Source: Ga0077523 sp038324085 (lineage in GTDB: Bacteria > Pseudomonadota > Gammaproteobacteria > Burkholderiales > Ga0077523). From it: a stretch of 64,000 bases of DNA. The notes under the pieces were generated by a model, which worked only from the letters and a program-made list of their open reading frames with translations, had not been told where the DNA came from and ran no database searches. Shown piece after piece: positions 8,090 to 16,594 of the stretch. Numbering within the stretch: position 1 is the first letter of the stretch; every line of letters begins with the position of its first letter. The position numbers and the translations under genes are program-made. Location: positions 62,001-126,000 of the forward strand of contig JBBQHP010000010.1 of assembly GCA_038324085.1 (NCBI GenBank), written 5' to 3'.

Positions 8090-8983
8090 ATGGCTGGCGC
8101 GGCACCTCACAGAAAGGAATTCGGCCGGCGCGGACTGAGTTTCTACCTGCTCGCCGCATTCTTCGCGTTGTTCGTGGCGTTCCTGTACGGACCGATGTCC
8201 GCGATCTACACGCTTTCGTTCCAGGGCCCGACGGGCGGGCTGACGTTCCCGATGCGCGGTGCGTCGCTGCACTGGTTCGTGGCGCTGTTCGAGCAGCAGC
8301 GCACCGGCGATTTCGCGGGTGCGTTCGGTCGCTCCCTGATGCTGGCCGGGCTCGTGCTCACCCTGACGGTCACGCTGTCGGTGCTGGCCGGGCTCGCGTT
8401 CCGCCGCCGCTTTCCGGGCTCCACCTTCGTGTTCTATCTGGCCATCGCCAGCCTGATCATGCCGGGCATCCTCGTGGGCCTGGGCGTGGGGCTCACCTTC
8501 CAGCTGTTCGGTGTCCGCACTGCCTGGTATACCTCGGCGCTGGGGGCGCAACTGACGTGGACCATGCCCTTCGGCCTGCTGATCATGTTCGCCGTGCTGA
8601 GCCGCTTCAACCGCGCGTTCGAAGAAGCCGGGCGCGACCTCGGGGCGAGCAGCATGCAGATCTTCTGGATGATCGTGCTGCCCATCCTGCTGCCCGGCAT
8701 CATCGGGGTCGCGCTGTTCGGCTTCACCCTCTCGTACGACGAGTTTCCGCGCACGTTGCTGACCGCCGGTGCCCAGAACACCTTGCCGATGGAGATCTGG
8801 GGCATGACCACGAACGTGACCTCGCCGGCCCTCTACGCCCTGGGCACGGTCACCACGCTCGTGTCGTTTTCCGCCATCGCGGTTTCGCTCGGCTCCATCG
8901 CATTCATCCAGCGGCGTCGTGCACGTCGCTCGGCGACGGCGGAATCGGCTGCCGACGAGACCACGAAACAGGACAGCAACTGA
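8090..8983 (+). CDS. ABC transporter permease (PotC type)
   Basis: 297 aa, multi-spanning, beginning with a short basic segment and a first membrane helix (SFYLLAAFFALFVAFLYGP). The EAA loop reads FEEAGRDLGASSMQIFWMIVLP, and the late FTLSYDEFPRTLL is typical of PotC-like permeases. The last ~25 residues are a charged cytoplasmic tail (RRRARRSATAESAADETT). It begins 5 bases after the previous stop and its TGA overlaps an ATG of the next reading frame, so the transporter genes are tightly coupled. Confidence 0.9.
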   Translation: MAGAAPHRKEFGRRGLSFYLLAAFFALFVAFLYGPMSAIYTLSFQGPTGGLTFPMRGASLHWFVALFEQQRTGDFAGAFGRSLMLAGLVLTLTVTLSVLAGLAFRRRFPGSTFVFYLAIASLIMPGILVGLGVGLTFQLFGVRTAWYTSALGAQLTWTMPFGLLIMFAVLSRFNRAFEEAGRDLGASSMQIFWMIVLPILLPGIIGVALFGFTLSYDEFPRTLLTAGAQNTLPMEIWGMTTNVTSPALYALGTVTTLVSFSAIAVSLGSIAFIQRRRARRSATAESAADETTKQDSN

Positions 8984-9015
8984 TGCCACCACCGGCCGAC
9001 GCGCAGGAGTCATCG

Positions 9016-10197
9016 ATGGGACCCGGAAAGACCAACGCGACCGCCCGCGGCAGTATCGAGCTCGCCGGCGTCACCAAGCGCTTCGGCGACACCATGGCCG
9101 TGAGCGACATCAATCTCAAGATCCCGCCGGGTGCCTACTGCTGTCTGCTGGGGCCGTCCGGCTGCGGCAAGACCACGATCCTGCGCATGATCGCAGGGCA
9201 CGAGGAGCCGACCAGCGGCGCCGTGTTCATCGACGGCGAGAACGTGGGCGGCGCACCGCCCGTCGCGCGCGGCACGGCGATGATGTTCCAGAACTACGCG
9301 CTGTTCCCGCACCTGAGCTGCCTCGACAATGTCGCCTTCAACCTGAAGGTCCGCGGCATCGCCCGGCCCGAGCGCCGCGAACGCGGGCTGGAGATGCTCG
9401 CGCGCGTGCAGATGCGGCAGTTCGCGGACCGGCTTCCGGCGCAACTGTCCGGCGGTCAGCAGCAGCGCATCGCCCTCGCCCGCGCGCTCATCACGAATCC
9501 GCGCGTGCTGCTGCTCGACGAGCCGCTGTCGGCGCTCGACGAATTCCTGCGCCTGCAGATGCGCGGCGAGCTGAAGCGGATCCAGAACGAGTTCGGCATC
9601 AGCTTCATCCACGTGACCCACACGCAGATGGAAGCCATCGCGCTGGCCGACATGGTGGTGGTGATGGACCAGGGGCACATCGAGCAGGCCGCCCTGGCCC
9701 GGGAGGTCTTCGACCGGCCGCGCACACCCTACGTGGCGCGCTTCATCGGCGGCCAGAACGTGGTCGAAGGCAAGGTGCTGGAGCAGCGGCCCGACGCCGT
9801 GCTGATCGACAGCGGCGGCAAGCCGGTGCTCGTCAGCGCAACGTCTGCGGTCGCGGCCACAGGTTCGAACTTCAGCATCGCCGTGCGCCGGGACCGCGTC
9901 CATCTGCGGCGCCGGGAGGCGACCGGTGCCGGTCCGACCCTCAACACGGTCGCCGGCCGGGTGAGCGCGCTCGAGTACCAGGGCTCGTGGCTGAAGATCA
10001 CGATCGTCGACGCGTGCGCGGAGGATTTCGTGGTGAACCAGGACGACAGCGAATTCTTCGCGAACCCGCTCGACGTCGGCGACCCGGTGAGCGCGAGCTG
10101 GACGACGGAGGAAGTCCACTACCTCGCCGCGAGCGCCGCCAATTCCGCGGCGAAGGCGGCCGCCGACCGGGCGGGAATGTCGCCGGGTGCGCGCTGA
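9016..10197 (+). CDS. ABC transporter ATPase (PotA type)
   Basis: 393 aa. Walker A is GPSGCGKTT (46-54), the signature is LSGGQQQRIALARAL, Walker B is VLLLDEPLSALDE, and the switch His is in FIHVTHTQMEA. The C-terminal ~130 residues form the TOBE/MOP regulatory domain usual in PotA and MalK. The start chosen has AGGAG at 9004-9008. An alternative ATG at 8983 overlaps the previous stop (TGATG) and would add 11 residues. Its own stop overlaps the next ATG in the same way. It powers import through the two upstream permeases. Confidence 0.92.
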   Translation: MGPGKTNATARGSIELAGVTKRFGDTMAVSDINLKIPPGAYCCLLGPSGCGKTTILRMIAGHEEPTSGAVFIDGENVGGAPPVARGTAMMFQNYALFPHLSCLDNVAFNLKVRGIARPERRERGLEMLARVQMRQFADRLPAQLSGGQQQRIALARALITNPRVLLLDEPLSALDEFLRLQMRGELKRIQNEFGISFIHVTHTQMEAIALADMVVVMDQGHIEQAALAREVFDRPRTPYVARFIGGQNVVEGKVLEQRPDAVLIDSGGKPVLVSATSAVAATGSNFSIAVRRDRVHLRRREATGAGPTLNTVAGRVSALEYQGSWLKITIVDACAEDFVVNQDDSEFFANPLDVGDPVSASWTTEEVHYLAASAANSAAKAAADRAGMSPGAR

Positions 10198-10508
10198 TGT
10201 GCGGCCTGTGCGGGGTGTTCCTGACGGAGACCAGCTGGAGCGATGCGCCAGTCGGTACCCCGCAGGCGGGTGCGCGCACTCGCCGCCACGAGCGGCTGCA
10301 TCGCGTGGCGCTGGCCAATCGCGTGCTCAGGGTGTTCAGCAGCAAGGTCTCGGACTGGAACGGCGCGTCGTACCTGGTGAGCGGCCCGACCGGGCAGACC
10401 GCCATCGTGCCCAGCGTCGCGGCCGTCTGGCCGGTGGTCGAGCAATTGCGCAAGGTGCGCATCGATCCGCTCGACGTGCGCCTGATCGAGGCGCTCGAGC
10501 GTGACTGA
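10197..10508 (+). CDS. Uncharacterised 103-aa protein, MCGLCGVF start
   Basis: 103 aa, not matched to a characterised family. It begins MCGLCGVFLTE, so a CxxC pair lies at residues 2 and 5; after removal of Met, Cys2 would be N-terminal. That resembles the N-terminus of class II glutamine amidotransferases, but the protein is far too short for that fold. The middle is strongly basic (RTRRHERLHRVALANRVLRVF), then DWNGASYLVSGPTGQTAIV and a helical end. It overlaps the ATPase stop (TGATG) and lies 15 bases before the CobW gene. A role as a small metal-binding or adaptor partner of CobW is a guess from position and the CxxC. Confidence 0.7.
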   Translation: MCGLCGVFLTETSWSDAPVGTPQAGARTRRHERLHRVALANRVLRVFSSKVSDWNGASYLVSGPTGQTAIVPSVAAVWPVVEQLRKVRIDPLDVRLIEALERD

Positions 10509-10523
10509 CCGGCCCCCGATCGC

Positions 10524-11573
10524 ATGACGCCGGAGCGGATGTCGACGCCCGTCAATCTGCTGACCGGATTTCTCGGCAGCGGCAAGACGACGCTGTTGCA
10601 GCGACTGCTGCGGGCGCCCCAGCTCGGTCGCACGGCCGTGCTGATCAACGAGTTCGGCGAAGTCGGTCTCGATCACCTGCTCGTGCAGCGGGTGGACGAG
10701 GCGGTGGTGCTGCTGGAAAGCGGCTGCATCTGCTGCACCATCCGCGGCGACCTGAACGCGGCGCTGCGCGGGTTGCTGGATCGGCGCGACCGTGGCGAGA
10801 TACCGGCATTCGACCGCGTCGTGATCGAGACCACGGGCTTGGCGGACCCCGGTCCGATCCTCTACACGCTGCTCAACGAGCCCGTGCTCCGGCACCACTT
10901 CCGCCTCGGCAACGTCATCACCACGGTAGACGCGGTGAATGCGGAGCTGCATCTGTCGCGGAATCCGGAGGGTATCAAGCAGGTGGCGGCGGCCGACCAG
11001 TTGCTGATCACCAAGTCCGACCTGGCCGAAGCGGGGCAGGTGGCCGCGGTGCGCGAGGTGCTGGCTCAGGTGAATCCCTCGGCGTGCCTGACGGACGTCA
11101 ATGCCGGTGCGCTCGACATCGACGGGTTGCTCGACCTGCGGCCACCACAGCGCGGCGAAGCTGCGCCGCATGCGCGTTTCGTGGCGACGGAGGGCGCGTC
11201 GCGCGAGACCGTGCTCGGCCTGCAGCGGCACAGCCGGCACGTGTCGAGCTTCAGCCTGGTGCTCGACGCCCCGCTCGACTGGACCGCTTTCGGCGTCTGG
11301 CTGAGCCTGCTACTCAATCGTCATGGCGACGATGTACTGCGGGTCAAGGGCATCCTGCAGGTGCAGGGCAGCGCCGCGCCGGTCTTCATCAATGCGGTCC
11401 AGCACGTGGTCCATCCGCCCCTGCATCTGGAACGCTGGCCGACCGAGGATCAGCGCTCGCGCATCGTGTTCATCACCCGGGGCCTCGACCACGCGCTGCT
11501 GCGGCGGTCGCTCGAGGCCTTCTGCCGGCTGCGCGTCGCGGAACTCTCGATCGCCTTCCCGGAACCGGTGTAG
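10524..11573 (+). CDS. CobW/COG0523 family GTPase, putative metallochaperone
   Basis: 349 aa. P-loop GFLGSGKTT (15-23), the metal-binding CxCC motif in ESGCICCTIRGD (C68, C70, C71), the VIETTGLADPGP segment, and a TKSD base-recognition motif. The C-terminal CobW_C domain includes RHSRHVSSFSLVL and the HHVVHPPLHLERWP-like run VQHVVHPPLHLERW. COG0523 GTPases deliver Zn or other metals to client enzymes. The cluster codes for metal-dependent hydrolases (dihydropyrimidinase, M20-type amidohydrolase, deacetylase), which are plausible clients. An ATG at 10539 is an alternative start. Confidence 0.9.
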   Translation: MTPERMSTPVNLLTGFLGSGKTTLLQRLLRAPQLGRTAVLINEFGEVGLDHLLVQRVDEAVVLLESGCICCTIRGDLNAALRGLLDRRDRGEIPAFDRVVIETTGLADPGPILYTLLNEPVLRHHFRLGNVITTVDAVNAELHLSRNPEGIKQVAAADQLLITKSDLAEAGQVAAVREVLAQVNPSACLTDVNAGALDIDGLLDLRPPQRGEAAPHARFVATEGASRETVLGLQRHSRHVSSFSLVLDAPLDWTAFGVWLSLLLNRHGDDVLRVKGILQVQGSAAPVFINAVQHVVHPPLHLERWPTEDQRSRIVFITRGLDHALLRRSLEAFCRLRVAELSIAFPEPV

Positions 11574-11618
11574 GCAGCGCGACCGAAGAAGCGAGCCCCA
11601 AACAGGAGAGAGCGTGCC

Positions 11619-13004
11619 ATGGAATCCGCAGACAACGCCCCCCCGGGTATCCGCACCAAGCGTTTGCCGGCCGCAGCGTACGCGTGCAATTTCGCCGACG
11701 CCCATGCGCCGCTCTCGCCGAACCAGGCGCTGCTCGAGAGCGACCGCTGCCTGTTCTGCTACGACGCCCCGTGCGTGCGGGCCTGCCCCACCGGCATCGA
11801 TATTCCGAGTTTCATCCGCAAGATCGCGACCGGCAACCTGAAAGGCTCGGCTACGGATATCCTGAGCGAGAACGCGTTCGGTGCCATGTGCGCCCGGGTC
11901 TGTCCGACCGAGGTGCTGTGCGAAGGCAGTTGCGTGCGCACCGTGGACGAGAACAGGCCCGTCGCCATCGGCGCGTTGCAGCGTTATGCGACCGACTGGC
12001 TGTTCGAGCGCGGCGTCCAGGTATTCACCCGCGCGCCGGCCACGGGTCAGCGCGTGGCGGTGGTGGGCAGTGGACCTGCCGGTCTGGCCTGTGCGCATCG
12101 TCTCGCCACCCTCGGGCACGACGTGACCGTGTTCGAGGCGCGCGCCAAGCCGGGCGGCCTCAACGAGTACGGCGTCGCCGCGTACAAGGTTGCCGGGGGC
12201 ATCGCGCAGCGCGAGATCTCCTATCTCCTCGCCGTGGGCGGCATCGAGGTCCGTCTCGGGCAGCGTCTCGGTCAGGAGGTGAAACTCGCGGCACTGCGGC
12301 GTGAGTACCGGGCCGTGTTCCTGGGCATCGGACTCGGTGCGGTCAATGCGCTCGCGCTGGAAGCGCAATCGGCGCGCGGCGTGTACGACGCGATCGACTA
12401 CATCGCGGAGCTGCGCCAGAGCGAGGCGCTCGGCGAGTTGCCGGTAGGGCGGCGAGTGGTGGTCATCGGCGGCGGAATGACGGCGATCGATATCGCCACC
12501 CAGATCAAGCGCCTCGGCGCGGAGGACGTTACGATCGTCTATCGAAGGGGGCCGGAGCACATGGGCGCGAGCGCGAAGGAAATCGACTGGGCGCAGACCA
12601 ACGGCGTGCGGATCAAGCACTGGGCCCGCCCGGCCCGGCTCGGCGTGAAGGCGGACTGCCTGGCAACGGTGGAGTTCCGCTACACGGGACCGGGCGAGGG
12701 CGGTCGACTGGTCGATACCGGTGAGGGCTTCAGCCTGCCAGCCGACATGTTGTTCAAGGCCATCGGCCAGTTGCTGCTGCACGATTCGCTCGACGCTCAC
12801 CACGAATTGCTCGATACGACGGCGGGACGCATCGTCGTCGATGCGGAAGGACGCACTTCGCTACCCGGCGTGTGGGCGGGCGGCGATTGCGTCGCCGGCG
12901 GCCGCGACCTGACGGTCGAAGCGGTCGCGGACGGCAAGTTGGCGGCCCGCTCGATCGACCGGGCCTTGCGCGAGGCGATGCCGGCGGGAGCGCAGCGTGG
13001 CTGA
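11619..13004 (+). CDS. preT: Dihydropyrimidine dehydrogenase, FAD/NAD subunit PreT
   Basis: 461 aa. The N-terminal domain carries two [4Fe-4S] cysteine groups (C44, C47, C52, C56 and C91, C95, C101, C105), as in the GltD-like family. FAD-binding VVGSGPAGLACAHRLA and a second nucleotide-binding site VVVIGGGMTAIDIA follow, with a C-terminal VWAGGDCVAGG FAD contact. PreT takes electrons from NAD(P)H and passes them through Fe-S clusters to PreA, which reduces uracil or thymine to the 5,6-dihydro form. Its end overlaps the start of preA by 8 bases, as expected for subunits made in equal amounts. Confidence 0.92.
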   Translation: MESADNAPPGIRTKRLPAAAYACNFADAHAPLSPNQALLESDRCLFCYDAPCVRACPTGIDIPSFIRKIATGNLKGSATDILSENAFGAMCARVCPTEVLCEGSCVRTVDENRPVAIGALQRYATDWLFERGVQVFTRAPATGQRVAVVGSGPAGLACAHRLATLGHDVTVFEARAKPGGLNEYGVAAYKVAGGIAQREISYLLAVGGIEVRLGQRLGQEVKLAALRREYRAVFLGIGLGAVNALALEAQSARGVYDAIDYIAELRQSEALGELPVGRRVVVIGGGMTAIDIATQIKRLGAEDVTIVYRRGPEHMGASAKEIDWAQTNGVRIKHWARPARLGVKADCLATVEFRYTGPGEGGRLVDTGEGFSLPADMLFKAIGQLLLHDSLDAHHELLDTTAGRIVVDAEGRTSLPGVWAGGDCVAGGRDLTVEAVADGKLAARSIDRALREAMPAGAQRG

Positions 13005-14292
13005 CCTTGCCTGCACGTTCGCCGGCATCCGCTCGCCGAATCCGTTCTGGCTCGCCTCTGCGCCGCCCACCGACAAGGCATACAACGTCAACCGCGCGTT
13101 CGAAGCCGGCTGGGGCGGCGTCGTCTGGAAGACGCTCGGGGCGGACCCGCCCATCGTCAACGTGAGCGGGCCGCGCTACGGCGCGCTGCTCGGTACCGCG
13201 CGCAGCCTGATCGGCTTCAACAACATCGAGCTCATCACCGACCGGATGCTGGCGGCGAACCTGACCGAGATCCGCCAGGTGAAGCGCGCGTGGCCGGACC
13301 GCGCGCTGGTCGTGTCCGTCATGGTGCCGTGCGAGGAGCGCGCCTGGAAGGCGATCCTGCCCCTGGTGGAGGACACCGGTGCCGATGGCGTCGAACTGAA
13401 TTTCGGCTGCCCGCACGGCATGTCCGAACGCGGCATGGGCTCCGCCGTGGGACAGGTGCCCGAGTACGTCGAGATGGTCGTGCGCTGGTGCAAGGACAAC
13501 ACCCGTCTGCCGGTGATCGTCAAGCTGACACCCAACGTGACCGACATCCTCGCGCCCGCCCGCGCCGCGCAACGTGGCGGCGCCGATGCGGTTTCGCTGA
13601 TCAATACGGTCAGCGCGATCATGGGCGTCGATCTCGACATCATGGCCCCCAGCCCCAGCGTCGGCGGTCGCGGCGCGCACGGCGGCTACTGCGGACCGGC
13701 GATCAAGCCCATTGCATTGCGCATGCTGGGCGAGATCGCGCGCGATCCCGGATGCCGGGGCATGCCGCTGTCCGGCATCGGCGGCATCGCCACGTGGCGC
13801 GATGCGGCCGAGTTCATCGCACTCGGCGCGCGCAACGTGCAGGTGTGCACCGCCGCGATGGTGTACGGTTTCAAGGTCGTCGAGGACATGATCGACGGGC
13901 TTGCGAACTGGATGGACGGCAAGGGCTATGGCACGGTCGAGGAATTCACCGGCAAGGCGGTGCCCAATTTCGTGGACTGGGAACACCTCGATCTCAACTA
14001 CACGGTCAAGGCCCGCATCGACCAGGCGCTATGCATCAAGTGCGGCCGCTGCCACATCGCCTGCGAGGACACATCGCATCAGGCGATCACGCGCGAACGC
14101 GACGGCGCGCGGCATTTCGAGGTGATCGATGCCGAATGCGTGGGCTGCAATCTGTGCGTGAACGTGTGCCCGGTCGACAATTGCATCACGCTCGAATCGC
14201 TGCCGGTGGGAACGCCGGACCCCCGCACCGGTCGGCCGGTGCAGGGCTACGCCAACTGGACCACGCACCCGAACAATCCGGCGCGCCGCTGA
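12997..14292 (+). CDS. preA: Dihydropyrimidine dehydrogenase, FMN/Fe-S subunit PreA
   Basis: 431 aa, starting at GTG inside the end of preT. The first ~320 residues are a TIM-barrel FMN domain of the dihydroorotate dehydrogenase type, with NFGCPHGMSERGMG (135-148), VKLTPNVTDI and SGIGGIATWRDAAEF (phosphate site). The C-terminus holds two [4Fe-4S] motifs, CIKCGRCHIAC and CVGCNLCVNVC. With PreT it catalyses the first, reductive step of pyrimidine breakdown in the cytoplasm. The next genes supply the second and third steps. Confidence 0.93.
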   Translation: MADLACTFAGIRSPNPFWLASAPPTDKAYNVNRAFEAGWGGVVWKTLGADPPIVNVSGPRYGALLGTARSLIGFNNIELITDRMLAANLTEIRQVKRAWPDRALVVSVMVPCEERAWKAILPLVEDTGADGVELNFGCPHGMSERGMGSAVGQVPEYVEMVVRWCKDNTRLPVIVKLTPNVTDILAPARAAQRGGADAVSLINTVSAIMGVDLDIMAPSPSVGGRGAHGGYCGPAIKPIALRMLGEIARDPGCRGMPLSGIGGIATWRDAAEFIALGARNVQVCTAAMVYGFKVVEDMIDGLANWMDGKGYGTVEEFTGKAVPNFVDWEHLDLNYTVKARIDQALCIKCGRCHIACEDTSHQAITRERDGARHFEVIDAECVGCNLCVNVCPVDNCITLESLPVGTPDPRTGRPVQGYANWTTHPNNPARR

Positions 14293-14320
14293 GGCCGCGC
14301 CCCCGACGGAGGAATACGCG

Positions 14321-15559
14321 ATGTCGCTCACCATCAATTCGGAACGGCTGTGGGGTTCGCTCATGGAACTCGCCCGCATCGGCGCCACGGAAAAAGGCGG
14401 CGTGCGGCGTCTCGCCCTGACCGAGCTCGATCGCGACGCGCGCGATCTGGTCATCCGCTGGTGCCAGGAGGCCGGCTGCAGCGTCACGGTGGACGGCGTC
14501 GGCAACATCTTCGCCCGGCGCGCCGGGCAGGACGCCAACCTGCCGCCCGTCATCACCGGCAGCCACATCGACACCCAGCCCTCGGGCGGCAAGTTCGACG
14601 GCAACTATGGCGTGCTGGCCGGACTCGAAGTGATTCGCACGCTGAACGACAACAAGGTCCAGACGCGCGCGCCGGTCGAGCTCGCCGTGTGGACCAACGA
14701 GGAAGGCTCGCGCTTCACGCCCGTGATGATGGGCTCCGGCGTCTTCGTCGGCGCCTTTCCGCTCGAGATGGTGCTGGAGCGTCCCGACATCGATGGCATC
14801 ACCGTCGGTGCGGCGCTGGCGAGCATCGGCTACGCGGGCTCAGCGCCGGTGGGGGGTCGCCCGGTCGGTGCGTATTTCGAGGCGCATATCGAGCAGGGTC
14901 CCATCCTGGAGGACGAGAACAAGGTGCTGGGCGTCGTCGTGGGCGCGCTCGGGCTGCGCTGGTACGACGTCGTGATCACCGGGCAGGACGCCCACGCCGG
15001 ACCGACGCCGATGCGACTGCGGCGCGACGCGCTCCTGGTCGCTGCGCGGATCGTGGCGGGGATCAACGCGATCGCGTATCGCTACCAGCCCAATGGTCGC
15101 GGTACGGTCGGCTTCATGCAGGTGAAGCCGAACTCCCGCAACGTGATCCCGGGCGAAGTGCGCTTCTCGGTCGACCTGCGGCACGCGGACGACGCGGAGC
15201 TCGAACGCATGGAACAGGAAATGCGCGCCGCCTGCGAGCAGTTGGCCCAGGCGGAACGGTGCACCGCCAGTGTCGATCGCGTAGCCAACCACCCCGCCTG
15301 CAAGTTCGACGAGACCTGCGTCGCCCAGGTGCGCAAAGGCGCGGAGGATGCGGGCCTGAGCCACATGGACATCGTGAGCGGCGCCGGTCACGACGCCATC
15401 TACATGGCGCGGATCTGTCCGACGAGCATGATCTTCGTGCCGTGCGAAGGCGGAATCAGCCACAACGAGATCGAGAACGCGAAGGCGGAGGATCTTGCCG
15501 CCGGCTGCAACGTGCTGTTGAGTGCGATGGTCGAGCGCGCCGGCGTCGCCCATCGGTGA
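14321..15559 (+). CDS. M20-type amidohydrolase: N-carbamoyl-amino-acid hydrolase / beta-ureidopropionase
   Basis: 412 aa, normal for the hydantoinase/carbamoylase group of M20 metallopeptidases. Metal-site motifs are GSHIDTQPSGGKFDGNYGVL and WTNEEGSRF, with the dimerisation-domain QDAHAGPTPMRLRRD and the C-terminal SGAGHDAIYMA. The family removes the carbamoyl group from N-carbamoyl-beta-alanine, N-carbamoyl-L-amino acids or allantoate, releasing CO2 and NH3. After PreTA and dihydropyrimidinase the expected substrate is N-carbamoyl-beta-alanine. SD sequence GGAGGA at 14308-14313. Confidence 0.9.
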   Translation: MSLTINSERLWGSLMELARIGATEKGGVRRLALTELDRDARDLVIRWCQEAGCSVTVDGVGNIFARRAGQDANLPPVITGSHIDTQPSGGKFDGNYGVLAGLEVIRTLNDNKVQTRAPVELAVWTNEEGSRFTPVMMGSGVFVGAFPLEMVLERPDIDGITVGAALASIGYAGSAPVGGRPVGAYFEAHIEQGPILEDENKVLGVVVGALGLRWYDVVITGQDAHAGPTPMRLRRDALLVAARIVAGINAIAYRYQPNGRGTVGFMQVKPNSRNVIPGEVRFSVDLRHADDAELERMEQEMRAACEQLAQAERCTASVDRVANHPACKFDETCVAQVRKGAEDAGLSHMDIVSGAGHDAIYMARICPTSMIFVPCEGGISHNEIENAKAEDLAAGCNVLLSAMVERAGVAHR

Positions 15560-15569
15560 GGGCTGCGCG

Positions 15570-16556
15570 ATGAAACCGAAGGTCGTCCTGCTCGCCACCG
15601 GCGGCACCATCGCTTCGCGCCACGACCCGGCGCTCGGGCGCACCGTCGCGTCGCAGCGCGCCGAGGACCTGCTCGTCATGCTGCCCCGGGCCGACGAGCT
15701 CGTCGATCTCGAAATGATCGACCACGCCACGGTCGCCAGCTTCGACATGTCGGTCCAGTTCGCTTTCGGCCTGGCGCGGCGCATCGACGAGCTCGCGGCC
15801 CGTCCGGACGTCAGCGGGATCGTGGTCACCCACGGAACCGACACGATGGAGGAAACCTGCTACCTGACCGACCTCCTGCTCGTCTCCGACAAACCGGTGG
15901 TGTTCACCGGTGCGCAGCGCGCGCACGACGATCCCCAAGCCGACGGGCCGCTCAACCTGCTCAACGCATTGCGGGTCGCCGCATCGCCGGCGCTGCGCGG
16001 CATGGGCGCGCTCCTCTGCTTCAATGGCGCCATCCACGCCGCGCGCGATGTGACCAAGATGCACACGAGCGCGGTGGAGACGTTCCAGTCGCCCGATCGC
16101 GGGTCCCTCGGCGAAGTGGACGGCGAGAGAGTCGTGATCCATCGCCGCCCGTTGCTGCGGCGCGCGTTCGTCGTCGACCGGCTCGAAGAGCGCGTGACGC
16201 TGTTCCGGCTATCGCTCGGCGTCGATCTCGAGGATCTGGGCGCGATCGTCGCGCGCCGACCGGCCGGACTCGTGATCGAAGCGTTCGGCCGTGGCAACGG
16301 ACCGAGCGCGTTGACGGCCATCGTGCGCGAAGCGACCCGGCGGGGCGTGGTGGTGGTGCTCACCTCCCGCTGCGCGTCCGGCCGCGTGAAACCGGTCTAC
16401 GGCGGCGGCGGGGGCGGGCGTGATCTGGCCGATGCCGGCGCCTTGTTCGCGGGGGATCTGCGCGGACCCAAGGCGCGCCTGGCGCTGATGGTGCTGCTGT
16501 CGACCGAAGGCACGCGCAACCGCATTGCCGAGGAAATCGCCCAACTCGCTCCCTGA
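15570..16556 (+). CDS. Asparaginase-family amidohydrolase
   Basis: 328 aa. The two catalytic threonine motifs of L-asparaginase are present: ATGGTIASR (T13) and VTHGTDTMEET (T90, D91), plus TGAQRAHDDPQADGPLNL. The chosen ATG begins right at the first strand; earlier start codons overlap the previous gene. No signal peptide, so it is cytoplasmic. In this block it may deamidate an intermediate rather than asparagine itself, but the family cannot be refined by eye. It lies 10 bases after the carbamoylase gene. Confidence 0.87.
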   Translation: MKPKVVLLATGGTIASRHDPALGRTVASQRAEDLLVMLPRADELVDLEMIDHATVASFDMSVQFAFGLARRIDELAARPDVSGIVVTHGTDTMEETCYLTDLLLVSDKPVVFTGAQRAHDDPQADGPLNLLNALRVAASPALRGMGALLCFNGAIHAARDVTKMHTSAVETFQSPDRGSLGEVDGERVVIHRRPLLRRAFVVDRLEERVTLFRLSLGVDLEDLGAIVARRPAGLVIEAFGRGNGPSALTAIVREATRRGVVVVLTSRCASGRVKPVYGGGGGGRDLADAGALFAGDLRGPKARLALMVLLSTEGTRNRIAEEIAQLAP

Positions 16557-16594
16557 CCGGAGCGGCCGCAATCGTTCAAACAGGAGACCGGAAG

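Noticed and set aside
9010..10119. Minus-strand 369-codon frame opposite the ABC ATPase
   Set aside because: Antisense shadow of a gene with complete Walker and signature motifs.
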